Source: Bacteroidota bacterium
GTDB lineage: Bacteria > Bacteroidota > Bacteroidia > 2-12-FULL-35-15
Length of the DNA stretch: 52,350 nucleotides
Direction: 5' to 3'
Assembly: GCA_025963715.1 (NCBI GenBank)
Contig: JAOQAG010000020.1
Location: 1-52,350, forward strand
Of this stretch, positions 18,605 through 26,964 are shown in pieces; the stretch's first letter is position 1; each line of letters starts with the position of its first letter. A program made the position numbers and the translations under genes. The notes below the pieces were generated by a model. It worked only from the letters and a program-made list of their open reading frames with translations. It searched no databases and had not been told where the DNA came from.

Positions 18605-18633
18605 TGTCATCCCGGGCCTGACCCGGGATGACA
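18605..18633. repeat. REP-like hairpin TGTCATCCCGGG / CCCGGGATGACA
   Basis: Perfect 12-nt arms flank a 5-nt loop between the porU2 operon and lnt. It belongs to a family with members at 23482-23566, 44163-44380, 47749-47777 and 52237-52264. No T-run follows, so it is not an obvious terminator. Confidence 0.85.
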
Positions 18634-18696
18634 AATCGAAATGAAATATCAGGTAAAATAACCATTGTTCTACAACATAACCTATAAAAAACAACT

Positions 18697-20301
18697 ATGC
18701 AAAAATCACGTCTTGTTTTACTTTCAGTATTTAGTGGTGTGTTGCTTGCCCTCGGCTGGTTCCCGAATGGTATTTTTCCTTTTTTATTTTTTGGTTTTAT
18801 CCCGCTGCTTATCGTAGAAGAGCATTTTTATAATAACCGCGATTTAAAACCGCGACTGCTTTTTGCACTCAGTTATCTTGCTTTTTTTATCTGGAATATC
18901 TTAACCACCTGGTGGATCAAAAATGCATCGTTTGGCGGCGCAGCGCTTGCTATTATTTGCAACGCTTTGCTGATGTCGTTTACCTTTATGCTCTTTCACA
19001 GCGTAAAAAAACGCATCGGACAAAAATGGAGCAGCGTGTTGTTTATTTGTTTCTGGATCTCGTTCGAATTTTTTCACAACAACTGGGAACTAAGCTGGCC
19101 CTGGCTTACACTCGGTAATGCTTTTGCAGATACGCCTTCCATTATTCAGTGGTACGAGTACACCGGAATTTTCGGAGGCAGCTTGTGGATCTTAGTAATG
19201 AATGTTTTTTTACTGAATTTTATTCTCAATTTTAAAACCATCAGCAAAAAACAAAAATGGAAAGATGCACTTATTATTTTAACCGTATTGGTTGTGCCAA
19301 TGATCGTTTCGGTGCTGTTGCTACCCATCATCAATTTTAATAAAGGCGGTATTTCAGTTGTGGTTGTGCAGCCCAACATTGACCCTTACAACGAAAAATT
19401 TGAAGCGCCATACGACGAGCAATTAAAAAAAATGCTGGCACTCGCCGGGCAAAAAATAACATCGGAAACCGATTATGTGATCTTCCCGGAAACGGCACTG
19501 GTAGAAAATAATATCCAGGAAGAAAGCATCAATCAAAGCGGAAGCGTGGCGATCCTGAATGCGTTTTTGAAAAAATACCCGAAATTAAAGATCATTACCG
19601 GTGCATCCACCATGAAAGTGTACAAACACGGAGAGGAATTATCAGTAACCGCGCGCAAATTTACGCAGCAGGACGATTATTACGATTCATACAATACAGC
19701 GCTGCAGCTTGATACCAGCGAAAAAATTCAGATCTATCACAAATCAAAACTGGTTCCGGGCGTGGAGCAAATGCCTTTCCCTTTTATTTTCAAGCATTTG
19801 GAAGGCCTGGCCATCGACCTGGGCGGAACAACCGGCGGATTGGGAACGCAAACAGAACGCACCGTATTTGCATCGCCGGATAACAGCATGAAAGCAGCGC
19901 CTGTGGTGTGTTACGAAAGTATTTACGGCGAATATGTAAGCGAGTATGTGCGCAATGGCGCCAATTTTATTGCCATTATTACCAACGACGGCTGGTGGGG
20001 CAATACACCCGGCTACAAACAGCATTTACGATTCGGAGCATTGCGTGCCATCGAAACCCGCCGTTGGATCGTCCGTTCGGCCAACACCGGAATTTCCTGT
20101 TTTATTGATCCTTACGGAAAAATAATCAAGCCTACAAAATGGTGGACGCCCGATGTGATCGAACAACAGATCCAGCTCCATAACGACGAAACATTTTATA
20201 CAAAATACGGAGATTACATTGCCCGTGCGGCCCTGTGCATCACTTTCGCGATGCTGATTTATTCCCTGTTAATTCGTTTCCGCATTATTAAAAAATCGTA
20301 A
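18697..20301 (+). CDS. lnt: Apolipoprotein N-acyltransferase
   Basis: Lnt adds the third acyl chain to the N-terminal cysteine of lipoproteins at the inner membrane. The 534-residue protein has an N-terminal bundle of about seven transmembrane helices (SRLVLLSVFSGVLLALGWFP start) and a periplasmic nitrilase-like domain. The family triad is visible: Glu265 in FPETAL, a Lys at about 349 in YHKSKLVPG and Cys405 in VVCYESIYG. A last transmembrane helix lies at about 505-528. WPWLTLGNAFAD matches the conserved N-terminal segment. The lpd start is 54 nt downstream. Confidence 0.95.
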   Translation: MQKSRLVLLSVFSGVLLALGWFPNGIFPFLFFGFIPLLIVEEHFYNNRDLKPRLLFALSYLAFFIWNILTTWWIKNASFGGAALAIICNALLMSFTFMLFHSVKKRIGQKWSSVLFICFWISFEFFHNNWELSWPWLTLGNAFADTPSIIQWYEYTGIFGGSLWILVMNVFLLNFILNFKTISKKQKWKDALIILTVLVVPMIVSVLLLPIINFNKGGISVVVVQPNIDPYNEKFEAPYDEQLKKMLALAGQKITSETDYVIFPETALVENNIQEESINQSGSVAILNAFLKKYPKLKIITGASTMKVYKHGEELSVTARKFTQQDDYYDSYNTALQLDTSEKIQIYHKSKLVPGVEQMPFPFIFKHLEGLAIDLGGTTGGLGTQTERTVFASPDNSMKAAPVVCYESIYGEYVSEYVRNGANFIAIITNDGWWGNTPGYKQHLRFGALRAIETRRWIVRSANTGISCFIDPYGKIIKPTKWWTPDVIEQQIQLHNDETFYTKYGDYIARAALCITFAMLIYSLLIRFRIIKKS

Positions 20302-20355
20302 TTTTACGCGGCTTTGAATCAAAGCTCAAACCCACAATCTCTAAACAAAATAGTT

Positions 20356-21759
20356 ATGGAAAAATTTGATGTTACCGTTATCGGCTCCGGCCCCGGCGGA
20401 TATGTTGCTGCAATACGCTGCGCACAATTAGGAATGAAAACCGCAATCATCGAGCGTTACAATACACTGGGCGGAACCTGTTTAAATGTAGGTTGCATCC
20501 CATCCAAAGCATTGCTGGATTCGTCCGAGCATTACCACAACGCTACACACACGTTTGCTACGCACGGCATTGATGTAAAAGATGTGAAAGTAAATTTAAA
20601 ACAAATGATCAGCCGTAAAGCCGATGTGGTAAAGCAAAACTGCGACGGAATTACCTTCCTGATGAAAAAAAATAAGATCACCGTATTTACCGGCCACGGC
20701 TCATTCGTAAATAAAAATACCATTGAGATCGCTTCCGCAGATGGTACAAAAACACAGATCGAATCCACCAAAACCATTATTGCTACCGGTTCAAAACCAT
20801 CGTCCTTACCGGGGATCGAGATCGACAAAAAACGCGTGATCACTTCCACAGAAGCATTGGAATTAACAGAGATCCCAAAACACATGGTTATTATCGGCGG
20901 CGGTGTGATCGGACTGGAATTAGGTTCTGTTTATGCACGTTTAGGCGCAAAAATTTCCGTAGTGGAATTTACCGGCGGCATTATCAGTACAATGGATGGC
21001 GGCTTGGGAAAAGAATTACAAAAAAGCCTGAAAAAACTCGGCTTCGAATTTTATTTTAATCACAAAGTAACCGGCGCTACTGCAAAAGGCAAAGAAGTAA
21101 CTGTAACAGCCGAAAATGCAAAAGGCGAGAAAATAGAATTTAAAGGCGATTATTGCCTGGTTTCCGTTGGCCGTAAACCCTACACCGATAATTTAGGTTT
21201 GGATAAAGCGGGTGTAAAAATGGATAACCGTGGCCGGATCGAAACCGATGATCACCTGCAAACCAACGTAGCAGGCATTTATGCGATCGGCGATGTGGTA
21301 AAAGGTGCCATGCTGGCGCACAAAGCAGAAGAAGAAGGCGTATTTGTTGCCGAAGTAATGGCAGGACAAAAGCCGCATATCAATTATAATTTAATTCCCG
21401 GAGTGGTTTATACCTGGCCGGAAGTAGCAGGAGTAGGCTATACCGAGGAGCAATTAAAAGAGCAGGGAAAAAAATACAAAACCGGGAGCTTTCCCTTCAA
21501 GGCAAGCGGCCGCGCACGTGCTTCCATGGACATGGATGGTTTTGTGAAAGTATTGGCCGATGAAGCCACCGACGAAATTTTAGGTGTACACATGATCGGG
21601 CCGCGTGTAGCCGACATGATCGCGGAAGCAGTGGTAGCAATGGAATTCCGCGCAAGCGCAGAAGACGTTGCACGCATGAGCCACGCCCATCCAACCTACA
21701 CCGAAGCAATGAAAGAAGCGTGTATGGATGCTACCGGTAAACGCGCGATCCACTTCTAA
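20356..21759 (+). CDS. lpdA: Dihydrolipoyl dehydrogenase (E3)
   Basis: The FAD enzyme reoxidises lipoamide in 2-oxoacid dehydrogenase and glycine cleavage complexes. The FAD-binding GSGPGGYVAAIRCAQLG, the redox disulfide Cys42/Cys47 (GGTCLNVGCIPSKALL), the NAD-binding GGGVIGLELGSVYARLG, the second FAD motif IYAIGDV and the catalytic His/Glu pair of HAHPTYTE are all present. I chose ATG 20356 (MEKFDVTVIG; 467 residues), since the in-frame upstream ATG at 20314 adds 14 residues not expected in the family. No E1 or E2 genes are nearby. It may be cotranscribed with lnt. Confidence 0.96.
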   Translation: MEKFDVTVIGSGPGGYVAAIRCAQLGMKTAIIERYNTLGGTCLNVGCIPSKALLDSSEHYHNATHTFATHGIDVKDVKVNLKQMISRKADVVKQNCDGITFLMKKNKITVFTGHGSFVNKNTIEIASADGTKTQIESTKTIIATGSKPSSLPGIEIDKKRVITSTEALELTEIPKHMVIIGGGVIGLELGSVYARLGAKISVVEFTGGIISTMDGGLGKELQKSLKKLGFEFYFNHKVTGATAKGKEVTVTAENAKGEKIEFKGDYCLVSVGRKPYTDNLGLDKAGVKMDNRGRIETDDHLQTNVAGIYAIGDVVKGAMLAHKAEEEGVFVAEVMAGQKPHINYNLIPGVVYTWPEVAGVGYTEEQLKEQGKKYKTGSFPFKASGRARASMDMDGFVKVLADEATDEILGVHMIGPRVADMIAEAVVAMEFRASAEDVARMSHAHPTYTEAMKEACMDATGKRAIHF

Positions 21760-21814
21760 CACAGAGGCACAGAGAGAAAGGAGTTTATGTTGAGGTTACA
21801 TGATTAATTGTGGG

Positions 21815-21900
21815 TTGTCAGCCTGAGCTTATTGAAGACTGTGCGAGAGGGGAGAAGTGTTATGAAAGTGCTGAGCGTGCAAAATAATTAAATATAATCA
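21815..21900. repeat. Probable deletion derivative of the GIY-YIG element
   Basis: The left part (21815-21857: TTGTCAGCCTGAGCTT..GAAGACT.TGCGAGAGG) matches the left repeat of the GIY-YIG unit at 21916-21957, and both lead into ATGAAA. The right part (21874-21900: AGCGTGCAAAATAAT...TATAAT) resembles the sequence following the GIY-YIG stop codon (22277-22306). I read it as the same element with its coding region deleted. The right-end similarity is imperfect. Confidence 0.55.
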
Positions 21901-21915
21901 TAATTAGAACGAGCG

Positions 21916-22277
21916 TTGTCAGTCTGAGCTTGTCGAAGACTATGCGAGAGGAGAAGATTTATGAAAACGATGTACGTTTATATTTTAGAATGCAATGATA
22001 AATCTTATTATACCGGAGTTACAAATAATTTAGAATTACGTTTTCAGCAGCATTCAGTAGGGATAAATAGGAATTGTTATACATTCACAAAACGTCCGTT
22101 AAAAATTGTCTTTTATGAAATGTTTAATGATCCAAACGCTGCAATTGCTTTTGAAAAGAAAATAAAGGGCTGGAACAGAAAAAAGAAAGAAGCATTAATG
22201 AAAGCTGAATTTCATTTATTGCCTGAATTATCAAAATCGAAATCCCGCCCACGGTCTTCGACAAGCTCAGACTGACA
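21916..22277. mobile_element. Putative GIY-YIG-encoding element with terminal inverted repeats
   Basis: A left repeat reading TTGTCAGTCTGAGCTTGTC then GAAGAC starts at 21916, and its reverse complement GTCTTCGACAAGC then TCAGACTGACA ends the unit at 22254-22277. The GIY-YIG ORF starts 3 nt after the left repeat (21957) and takes its TGA stop from the right repeat. Repeat and gene thus form one compact unit of about 360 bp. No transposase is present, and mobility is an inference from this layout and the deleted-looking neighbour at 21815-21900. Confidence 0.55.
21961..22275 (+). CDS. GIY-YIG endonuclease domain protein (UPF0213-like)
   Basis: The 104-residue protein is essentially a single GIY-YIG domain: MYVYILECND, the second motif YYTGVTNN, the catalytic-type Arg in NLELRFQQHS and the metal-binding-type Glu in AIAFEKKIKGW, followed by the Lys-rich RKKKEALMKAEF. 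This small form is widespread in Bacteroidota and no substrate is established. The C-terminal tail KSKSRPRSSTSSD is the translation of a dispersed inverted repeat and is unlikely to be structural. The gene sits between lpd and hemH without functional connection, consistent with insertion. Confidence 0.88.
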   Translation: MKTMYVYILECNDKSYYTGVTNNLELRFQQHSVGINRNCYTFTKRPLKIVFYEMFNDPNAAIAFEKKIKGWNRKKKEALMKAEFHLLPELSKSKSRPRSSTSSD

Positions 22278-22361
22278 GCGCACAAAATAATATAAGAATA
22301 TAATAAAAAAATAACCCCGGTGAAACCCTGACCCCTCAGTGTTCTCCGTGTTAAATAAGCT

Positions 22362-23378
22362 ATGAAAACAGGAGTCCTACTCATAAACCTCGGTACCCCC
22401 GATAGCCCGAAAACCCCGGACGTTCGTAAATACCTCACGCAATTTTTAAATGATCCGCGTGTGATCGACATCAGCCCGGTTGGCCGGTTTATTCTTGTAA
22501 ATGGAATTATTGTGCCTTTTCGCGCTTCCAAATCCGCAAAGTTATATCAGCATATCTGGACCAAAGAAGGATCGCCGTTGTTGATCAACAGCACCAAACA
22601 AAAAGAAGCACTGCAAAAAACACTGGGGGATCAGTTTGTGGTGGAGCTTGGGATGCGTTATCAAAGCCCAAGCCTGAAATCGGCACTGGATAAATTACGA
22701 TTAGCGCAGGTTGAAAAAATAATCATGATCCCGATGTATCCGCAATACGCCTCTTCCAGCACCGGTTCCTCCATTGAAGAAGCCATTCGTGTGATCCGGA
22801 AATGGGAAGTAACACCATCGGTAAAGATCATTTCAAAATTTTACGATCATCCCGGTTTTATTGATGCCTGCGTGGAACGCGCACAAAAATACAATATCAG
22901 TGAATATGACCATGTGATGTTCAGCTATCACGGTTTGCCCGAAAGACACATTGCAAAAGGATCGGCGCATTACGGTGCAAATAGCTGCAAACTTGGCAGC
23001 TGCTGCGATTCCATTACCAAAGACAACCAATATTGTTACCGCGCCAATTGTTTTGAAACCACGCGCCAATTAGTAAAACGCTTGAACATTCCGGAAGGAA
23101 AATATGAAACCACATTTCAATCACGCCTGAACGATAAATGGATCAAGCCATACAGCGATAACGTGATCCGCGAAAAAGCAAAAGAAGGCAAAAAGAAAAT
23201 GCTGGTTTTTTCTCCCGCATTTGTAGCTGATTGCCTCGAAACCATTTATGAGATCGGAACCGAATACGATGAGATCTTTAAAGAACACGGTGGCGAAAAA
23301 GTACAGCTGGTAGAGAGTTTGAATGATTCACCCGTTTGGATCGGAGCGTTGAAGCAGATGGTGATTGCTAATTGTTGA
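22362..23378 (+). CDS. hemH: Ferrochelatase
   Basis: HemH inserts ferrous iron into protoporphyrin IX, the last step of protoporphyrin-dependent haem synthesis. The 338-residue protein begins KTGVLLINLGTPDSP and shows the conserved PMYPQYASSSTGSS region. The metal-site His190 lies in FSYHGLPERH and Glu293 in SPAFVADCLETIYEIG. A Cys cluster (SCKLGSCCDS ... NQYCYRANCFE) sits mid-protein, in the region where some bacterial ferrochelatases bind an iron-sulfur cluster; whether it does so here is open. No other haem genes are nearby. Confidence 0.95.
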   Translation: MKTGVLLINLGTPDSPKTPDVRKYLTQFLNDPRVIDISPVGRFILVNGIIVPFRASKSAKLYQHIWTKEGSPLLINSTKQKEALQKTLGDQFVVELGMRYQSPSLKSALDKLRLAQVEKIIMIPMYPQYASSSTGSSIEEAIRVIRKWEVTPSVKIISKFYDHPGFIDACVERAQKYNISEYDHVMFSYHGLPERHIAKGSAHYGANSCKLGSCCDSITKDNQYCYRANCFETTRQLVKRLNIPEGKYETTFQSRLNDKWIKPYSDNVIREKAKEGKKKMLVFSPAFVADCLETIYEIGTEYDEIFKEHGGEKVQLVESLNDSPVWIGALKQMVIANC

Positions 23379-23481
23379 TTGCTTGTTTTACAAAACAAAT
23401 TTCATTTTGAATAATGCGCTTTCCCTTTCGAAGTTATCATCCCGTTCTTTCAATGCCAGATTTCTGCAGAATCAGCAATCG

Positions 23482-23566
23482 ACTGTCATCCCGCACCTGT
23501 TGCGGGATCCCGTAAATGTTTGCAGTAATTAATTAACCGATCCCGCAACAGGTGCGGGATGACAGT
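23482..23566. repeat. 28-bp inverted repeat, CCCGCACCTGTTGCGGG REP family
   Basis: Exact arms at 23482-23509 and 23539-23566 flank a 29-nt spacer, and each arm is itself a hairpin. The spacer starts with TAAATGTTTGCAG, a tail also seen after the related repeats near 44340-44356 and 52266-52279. It lies between hemH and a terminator. Confidence 0.9.
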
Positions 23567-23610
23567 TAGAAAAAAGCGGCGAACTCAATTTTAATGACGA
23601 ACCATAAAAA

Positions 23611-23648
23611 CAAAAAAAGCGAAGAATGAATTTCTTCGCTTTTTTTTA
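23611..23648. terminator. Bidirectional terminator between hemH and the minus-strand secreted operon
   Basis: The stem AAAGCGAAGAA/TTCTTCGCTTT with a short loop is flanked by an A-run on the left and a T-run on the right. Confidence 0.9.
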
Positions 23649-23670
23649 TGTTTTGTATAAATTATAGTGA

Positions 23671-24927
23671 TCAATTACTATGACTGATCACAATTTTTTT
23701 CGTCAGTTTTTTTGTAGTCCCGTTGCTTATGTTCACAAAGTACATCGCATCATCCATGTTTTCGAGTGTCATTTTTGTTTTAAAAATGCCAGCATCCACA
23801 TACATACTTTTTGATGCAACAACTTGTCCCATCATGTTGTAAATGGTAACCGTATAATTTTCAGCAACAGCAGCATCGATCTGGATCGTAAAATCATTTG
23901 CGCCTTGGCTGAACACATTCATGCCTGCATTGGGATCATCGCAGGCAGCGACATAAATCACACCGGATTTTTTACTGTTACCGTTAAAATCCGTTTGCGC
24001 CAAACGATAATAAGTACCATTAAACGGATTGGTATCCGTGTATGAATAATTGATCACAGAACTGCTGTTGCCTGCACCATTAATTGTAGCTGCGGCTTCA
24101 AACTCAATTCCATCAATACTTTTTTCAATTGTAAAATAATTGTTATTTGTTTCTGTAGCCGTCGACCATTTAATGCCCAGATTACCATTTGCACAAACAC
24201 CGGTAAATGAGATCAGCTCAATCGGTAATGGCGATGTATTATCTGTCAGCGTCCAGGAGCGGAAAAAATTTGCAGACGTAGCAGGCACATTCGTTACCGT
24301 ATTCGCAGCAGTGGAAATGCTCCCCTGCGGCACGTATGCATCCCAGTTTCCGGCAGGCGTATTAAAACGCTGTGCGCCTAAATTGCCTTCTGTGATCGTG
24401 TTTCCGGCAGCGCTCCATTCCGCATCAATATACGTGAATGATAAAGTAGCGCTTGGTTTTGTAGTATAAGAGCTGGCATCTGTGATCCAGAAACGGTCGA
24501 TCACTTTCGGAGAATCATCCGTTCCACCGATCAAACTATTCATATTGGTAACATCGCTTGGGCGATAAACATTATTATCCCAGCTGGCATTATCGTAAGT
24601 CGAAAAATCAATTCTTCCGCCTGCAGATCCCGCTGTTCCAATCGTTACGGTAAACGGAATTTTAGTCGCATTGTCATCATCAAAAAACGGGATCACATAC
24701 GAGCCGGTATTGTTGGAAATATTCCAGCGGATGCGGTTATTTTCCGCTTCCGTGATGATCCTTCCGCCAGTTCCCGTTAATGTGATCGCATTTGCATTGC
24801 CGTTATCAATTACCAGGTAAGCGCTGTTGCTGATCACAATATAACCGTCGTTATTTAATACGAGTCGCGATTGTGCAAAAGCAAAGCAGGGCAAGAGCAG
24901 AGAGAGTTGTATTAAAATTCGTTTCAT
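23671..24927 (-). CDS. Secreted protein with T9SS type A sorting domain
   Basis: The 418-residue protein has a signal peptide (1-18, ending CFAQ). A beta-rich N-terminal region (RLVLNNDGYIVISNSAYLVIDNG onward) is of a kind common in Bacteroidota surface proteins. The segment from about 233 (LPIELISFTGVC ... IKWSTATETNNNYFTIEKS ... YYRLAQTDFNG) is a fibronectin-like module that usually precedes T9SS signals. The last ~75 residues (FTIQIDAAVAENYTVTIYNMMGQVV ... KLTKKIVIS) form a type A sorting domain. It is the third gene of a tight operon with two other secreted proteins. Binding target unknown. Confidence 0.82.
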   Translation of the reverse strand: MKRILIQLSLLLPCFAFAQSRLVLNNDGYIVISNSAYLVIDNGNANAITLTGTGGRIITEAENNRIRWNISNNTGSYVIPFFDDDNATKIPFTVTIGTAGSAGGRIDFSTYDNASWDNNVYRPSDVTNMNSLIGGTDDSPKVIDRFWITDASSYTTKPSATLSFTYIDAEWSAAGNTITEGNLGAQRFNTPAGNWDAYVPQGSISTAANTVTNVPATSANFFRSWTLTDNTSPLPIELISFTGVCANGNLGIKWSTATETNNNYFTIEKSIDGIEFEAAATINGAGNSSSVINYSYTDTNPFNGTYYRLAQTDFNGNSKKSGVIYVAACDDPNAGMNVFSQGANDFTIQIDAAVAENYTVTIYNMMGQVVASKSMYVDAGIFKTKMTLENMDDAMYFVNISNGTTKKLTKKIVISHSN

Positions 24928-24934
24928 GCTTGTT

Positions 24935-25261
24935 TTACTTTTTAGGAGTGGATGAAGCAGGCGGTGTACCGCTCACATTTTGTGGATCGCCTGTTTGCTG
25001 CAGCGAAAGTGTTTTTTTGCGCAGGCTGGGAGGCGTTTCCGTTACAATCTGCGAAGGATCCGGCTGCAGCAGCACCGGGTTACTTTTTTTTAACAGCTCT
25101 GGTGGTGTGATATATACTATTTGCGATGGGTCGGGTGCTTTAGCCTCCAGTGCAAATTTTTGCCGCAGCTCGTCGGTAACCTGTATTTTTTCAACGCCAT
25201 CCTGCGCCTTAGCAGCAAGACCGATGAATAAAAAGCCGATAAATAAAGCCTGTGATTTCAT
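24935..25261 (-). CDS. Small secreted protein with three proline-rich repeats
   Basis: The 108-residue protein has a signal peptide (MKSQALFIGFLFIGLAAKAQ). The mature part contains three imperfect repeats: PDPSQIVYITPPELLKK, PDPSQIVTETPPSLRKK and a decayed GDPQNVSGTPPASSTPKK. The shared pattern is DPsqIV..TPP.l.KK. It has no sorting domain or membrane anchor. The gene lies 1 nt after the preceding gene's stop and 7 nt before the T9SS cargo gene, so the three are surely cotranscribed. I do not recognise the family; the repeats suggest a linear peptide-binding or processed protein, which is speculation. Confidence 0.72.
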   Translation of the reverse strand: MKSQALFIGFLFIGLAAKAQDGVEKIQVTDELRQKFALEAKAPDPSQIVYITPPELLKKSNPVLLQPDPSQIVTETPPSLRKKTLSLQQTGDPQNVSGTPPASSTPKK

Positions 25262-25262
25262 G

Positions 25263-26024
25263 TTATTTTTTGATCATGGTTACACTCATTGTTGCTTCCA
25301 GTACACTGGCATTATTTCCGCCAACAGTAGCATTGGAGCCGCCGGAGCCTGTACCTGCCGAAAAAAAGGCAAGCGTATGCGTACCAACAGAAAGACTTGG
25401 GAACGAAACATTAAAATTGGCATAACGGATCTGGCTGCCGATACCACCGTTGTTTCCTACAACCATCCTGTCGTAGCCGCCATTCGCAAGCAGTGAGCCA
25501 TCCAATGCGATCACTACATCCACGCTCGAATAATTGGTAGCACCGGTTGCAGTACATTGTACGCCAACAGTACCTGTTACAAGGACAGAGGTGTTGGCCG
25601 CAACAGTGATCGTTACAGGAAAGCCTGGTATCAGAGTGAAGCCCGTTGCAGAAGCAACCGTGATCCCGCCGCTGCTGTAATAATCCGTTTGGCTTTGTCC
25701 CAGCGTGCTTGTGCTGGTAAGCATTGGTACCCACACCGGAGATCCGCTTGTACCTGAATTATAATAGTAGCCAACTCCGCCGGTAATTGCGGCATTTGTG
25801 TTATAGATCAAAAGCGAAGCTGCCGGAGTGGTTATTGTTGTTGCATCCGTAAGCGATGTTAAGCTCACCTGTGGAATCAACACTCCTTTGTTGGATGCAT
25901 TTACATCCAGCATGGCGCTGGCATTTGGTGTAGCACCTGTTCCATTGATCCCCACATTCTGGGCATAAATGTTTACCGAAAATAATAACGCGCTTAAACT
26001 TAAAACAATTTTAATGTTTTTCAT
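25263..26024 (-). CDS. Secreted beta-rich surface protein of unknown function
   Basis: The 253-residue protein has a signal peptide (1-21, ending IYAQ). The region NVGINGTGATPNASAMLDVNASNKGVLIPQVSL is the N-terminal module found in many Bacteroidota secreted and tail-fibre-like proteins. The C-terminal half (about 110-253) is a Gly/Ser/Thr-rich beta-sandwich-like region containing SVDVVIALDGSLL, with jelly-roll-like hydrophobic alternation. No T9SS sorting domain is evident. It is the first gene of a three-gene operon. A binding or appendage role is plausible but not shown. Confidence 0.7.
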   Translation of the reverse strand: MKNIKIVLSLSALLFSVNIYAQNVGINGTGATPNASAMLDVNASNKGVLIPQVSLTSLTDATTITTPAASLLIYNTNAAITGGVGYYYNSGTSGSPVWVPMLTSTSTLGQSQTDYYSSGGITVASATGFTLIPGFPVTITVAANTSVLVTGTVGVQCTATGATNYSSVDVVIALDGSLLANGGYDRMVVGNNGGIGSQIRYANFNVSFPSLSVGTHTLAFFSAGTGSGGSNATVGGNNASVLEATMSVTMIKK

Positions 26025-26181
26025 TTTTCAGAATTTTATTAATTGAAAATTTAAAGTAATTGAAATGCAACAAAGGATGTTTTTTGGAGCAGTTTGTATA
26101 CATTTGTATTTATCCAGACACAAAAATATAGAAAAAAGTTGCTTTTATCCTAATAAAACTCTCTTTTATTGTGTGATATTG

Positions 26182-26189
26182 TACTTTTG
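26182..26189 (+). promoter_or_regulatory. -7 box TACTTTTG upstream of the START-domain gene
   Basis: An exact TAnnTTTG match ends 25 nt before the chosen ATG. No clear TTG -33 element is spaced correctly, so this is a partial promoter call. Confidence 0.35.
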
Positions 26190-26214
26190 TCTACAAGCAG
26201 TAGAAACAGCAGGT

Positions 26215-26910
26215 ATGAATAAAAATAACAGAATATTGTTTTTTAGCGGTAAGATTTGGCGAAATTTAATTTTGTCCGGCCTGTTGCTGTTTTTTAGTTC
26301 TGCTGCAACTCTTAAACAATCAAAAATATCCGACTGGACCCTGAAAAAAAATGAAAGCGGCATTGCTGTGTATACAAGAGATGCAGACAATTCCGATTTT
26401 AAAGAATTAAAAGCCGTAACCTATCTGAAAACTTCCTTAAGCAGCATTGTGGCGCTGCTCAATGATTGGGACACTTACCCGCAGTGGGTTTACAAATGCG
26501 GGAAATCCAGCACGCTCAAAAAGATCAGCGATACCGAAGTAATGCATTACCAAACCGTGGTAGCACCATGGCCGGTGGATAACCGCGATTTTGTAGTAAA
26601 CGTAAAGCTTACGCAGGAACCGGCAAGTAAGATAGTGACCATTGTTTCCACCTGCAAACCCGATTACATCCCAAAAGTGCCGGGACATGTGCGTATTACC
26701 GAATTTAAAGCTTCCTGGACGCTCATCCCGCTAAAGGACGGCACCATCCAGGTAACGTACCAGTTACTGGTAAATCCCGGCGGGTATGTACCGGCCTGGC
26801 TGGTAAACCTTGCGGTGATCGACGGGCCTTTTGATACCACCCTGCATTTTAAGGATTGGGTGATGAAAAAAAAATACCAGGAGGCCGTTGTTCCATTCAT
26901 TAAAGACTAA
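26215..26910 (+). CDS. START-domain lipid-binding-like protein
   Basis: The 231-residue protein has an N-terminal signal or anchor segment (NLILSGLLLFFSSAATL, about 14-30) and then a START/SRPBCC fold. WTLKKNESGIAVYTRD, LNDWDTYPQWVYKCGKS, VVAPWPVDNRDFVVNVKL and a C-terminal amphipathic helix (PFDTTLHFKDWVMKKKYQEA) all fit. START domains bind hydrophobic ligands in a deep pocket. I took ATG 26215 because the upstream extension to 26065 carries the -7 box and is not START-like. It stands just upstream of acyltransferase genes, which would fit a lipid role, but this is inference. Confidence 0.82.
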   Translation: MNKNNRILFFSGKIWRNLILSGLLLFFSSAATLKQSKISDWTLKKNESGIAVYTRDADNSDFKELKAVTYLKTSLSSIVALLNDWDTYPQWVYKCGKSSTLKKISDTEVMHYQTVVAPWPVDNRDFVVNVKLTQEPASKIVTIVSTCKPDYIPKVPGHVRITEFKASWTLIPLKDGTIQVTYQLLVNPGGYVPAWLVNLAVIDGPFDTTLHFKDWVMKKKYQEAVVPFIKD

Positions 26911-26964
26911 CAGATTTGAGAATAAACTTTAACTTTACGCCGTTGTGAAACGCAATGACATTGT

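Noticed and set aside
24873-25496. 207-residue plus-strand ORF across the three-gene secreted operon
   Set aside because: The minus-strand genes have signal peptides, tight spacing and sorting domains; the plus-strand ORF spans a gene junction and has no recognisable feature.
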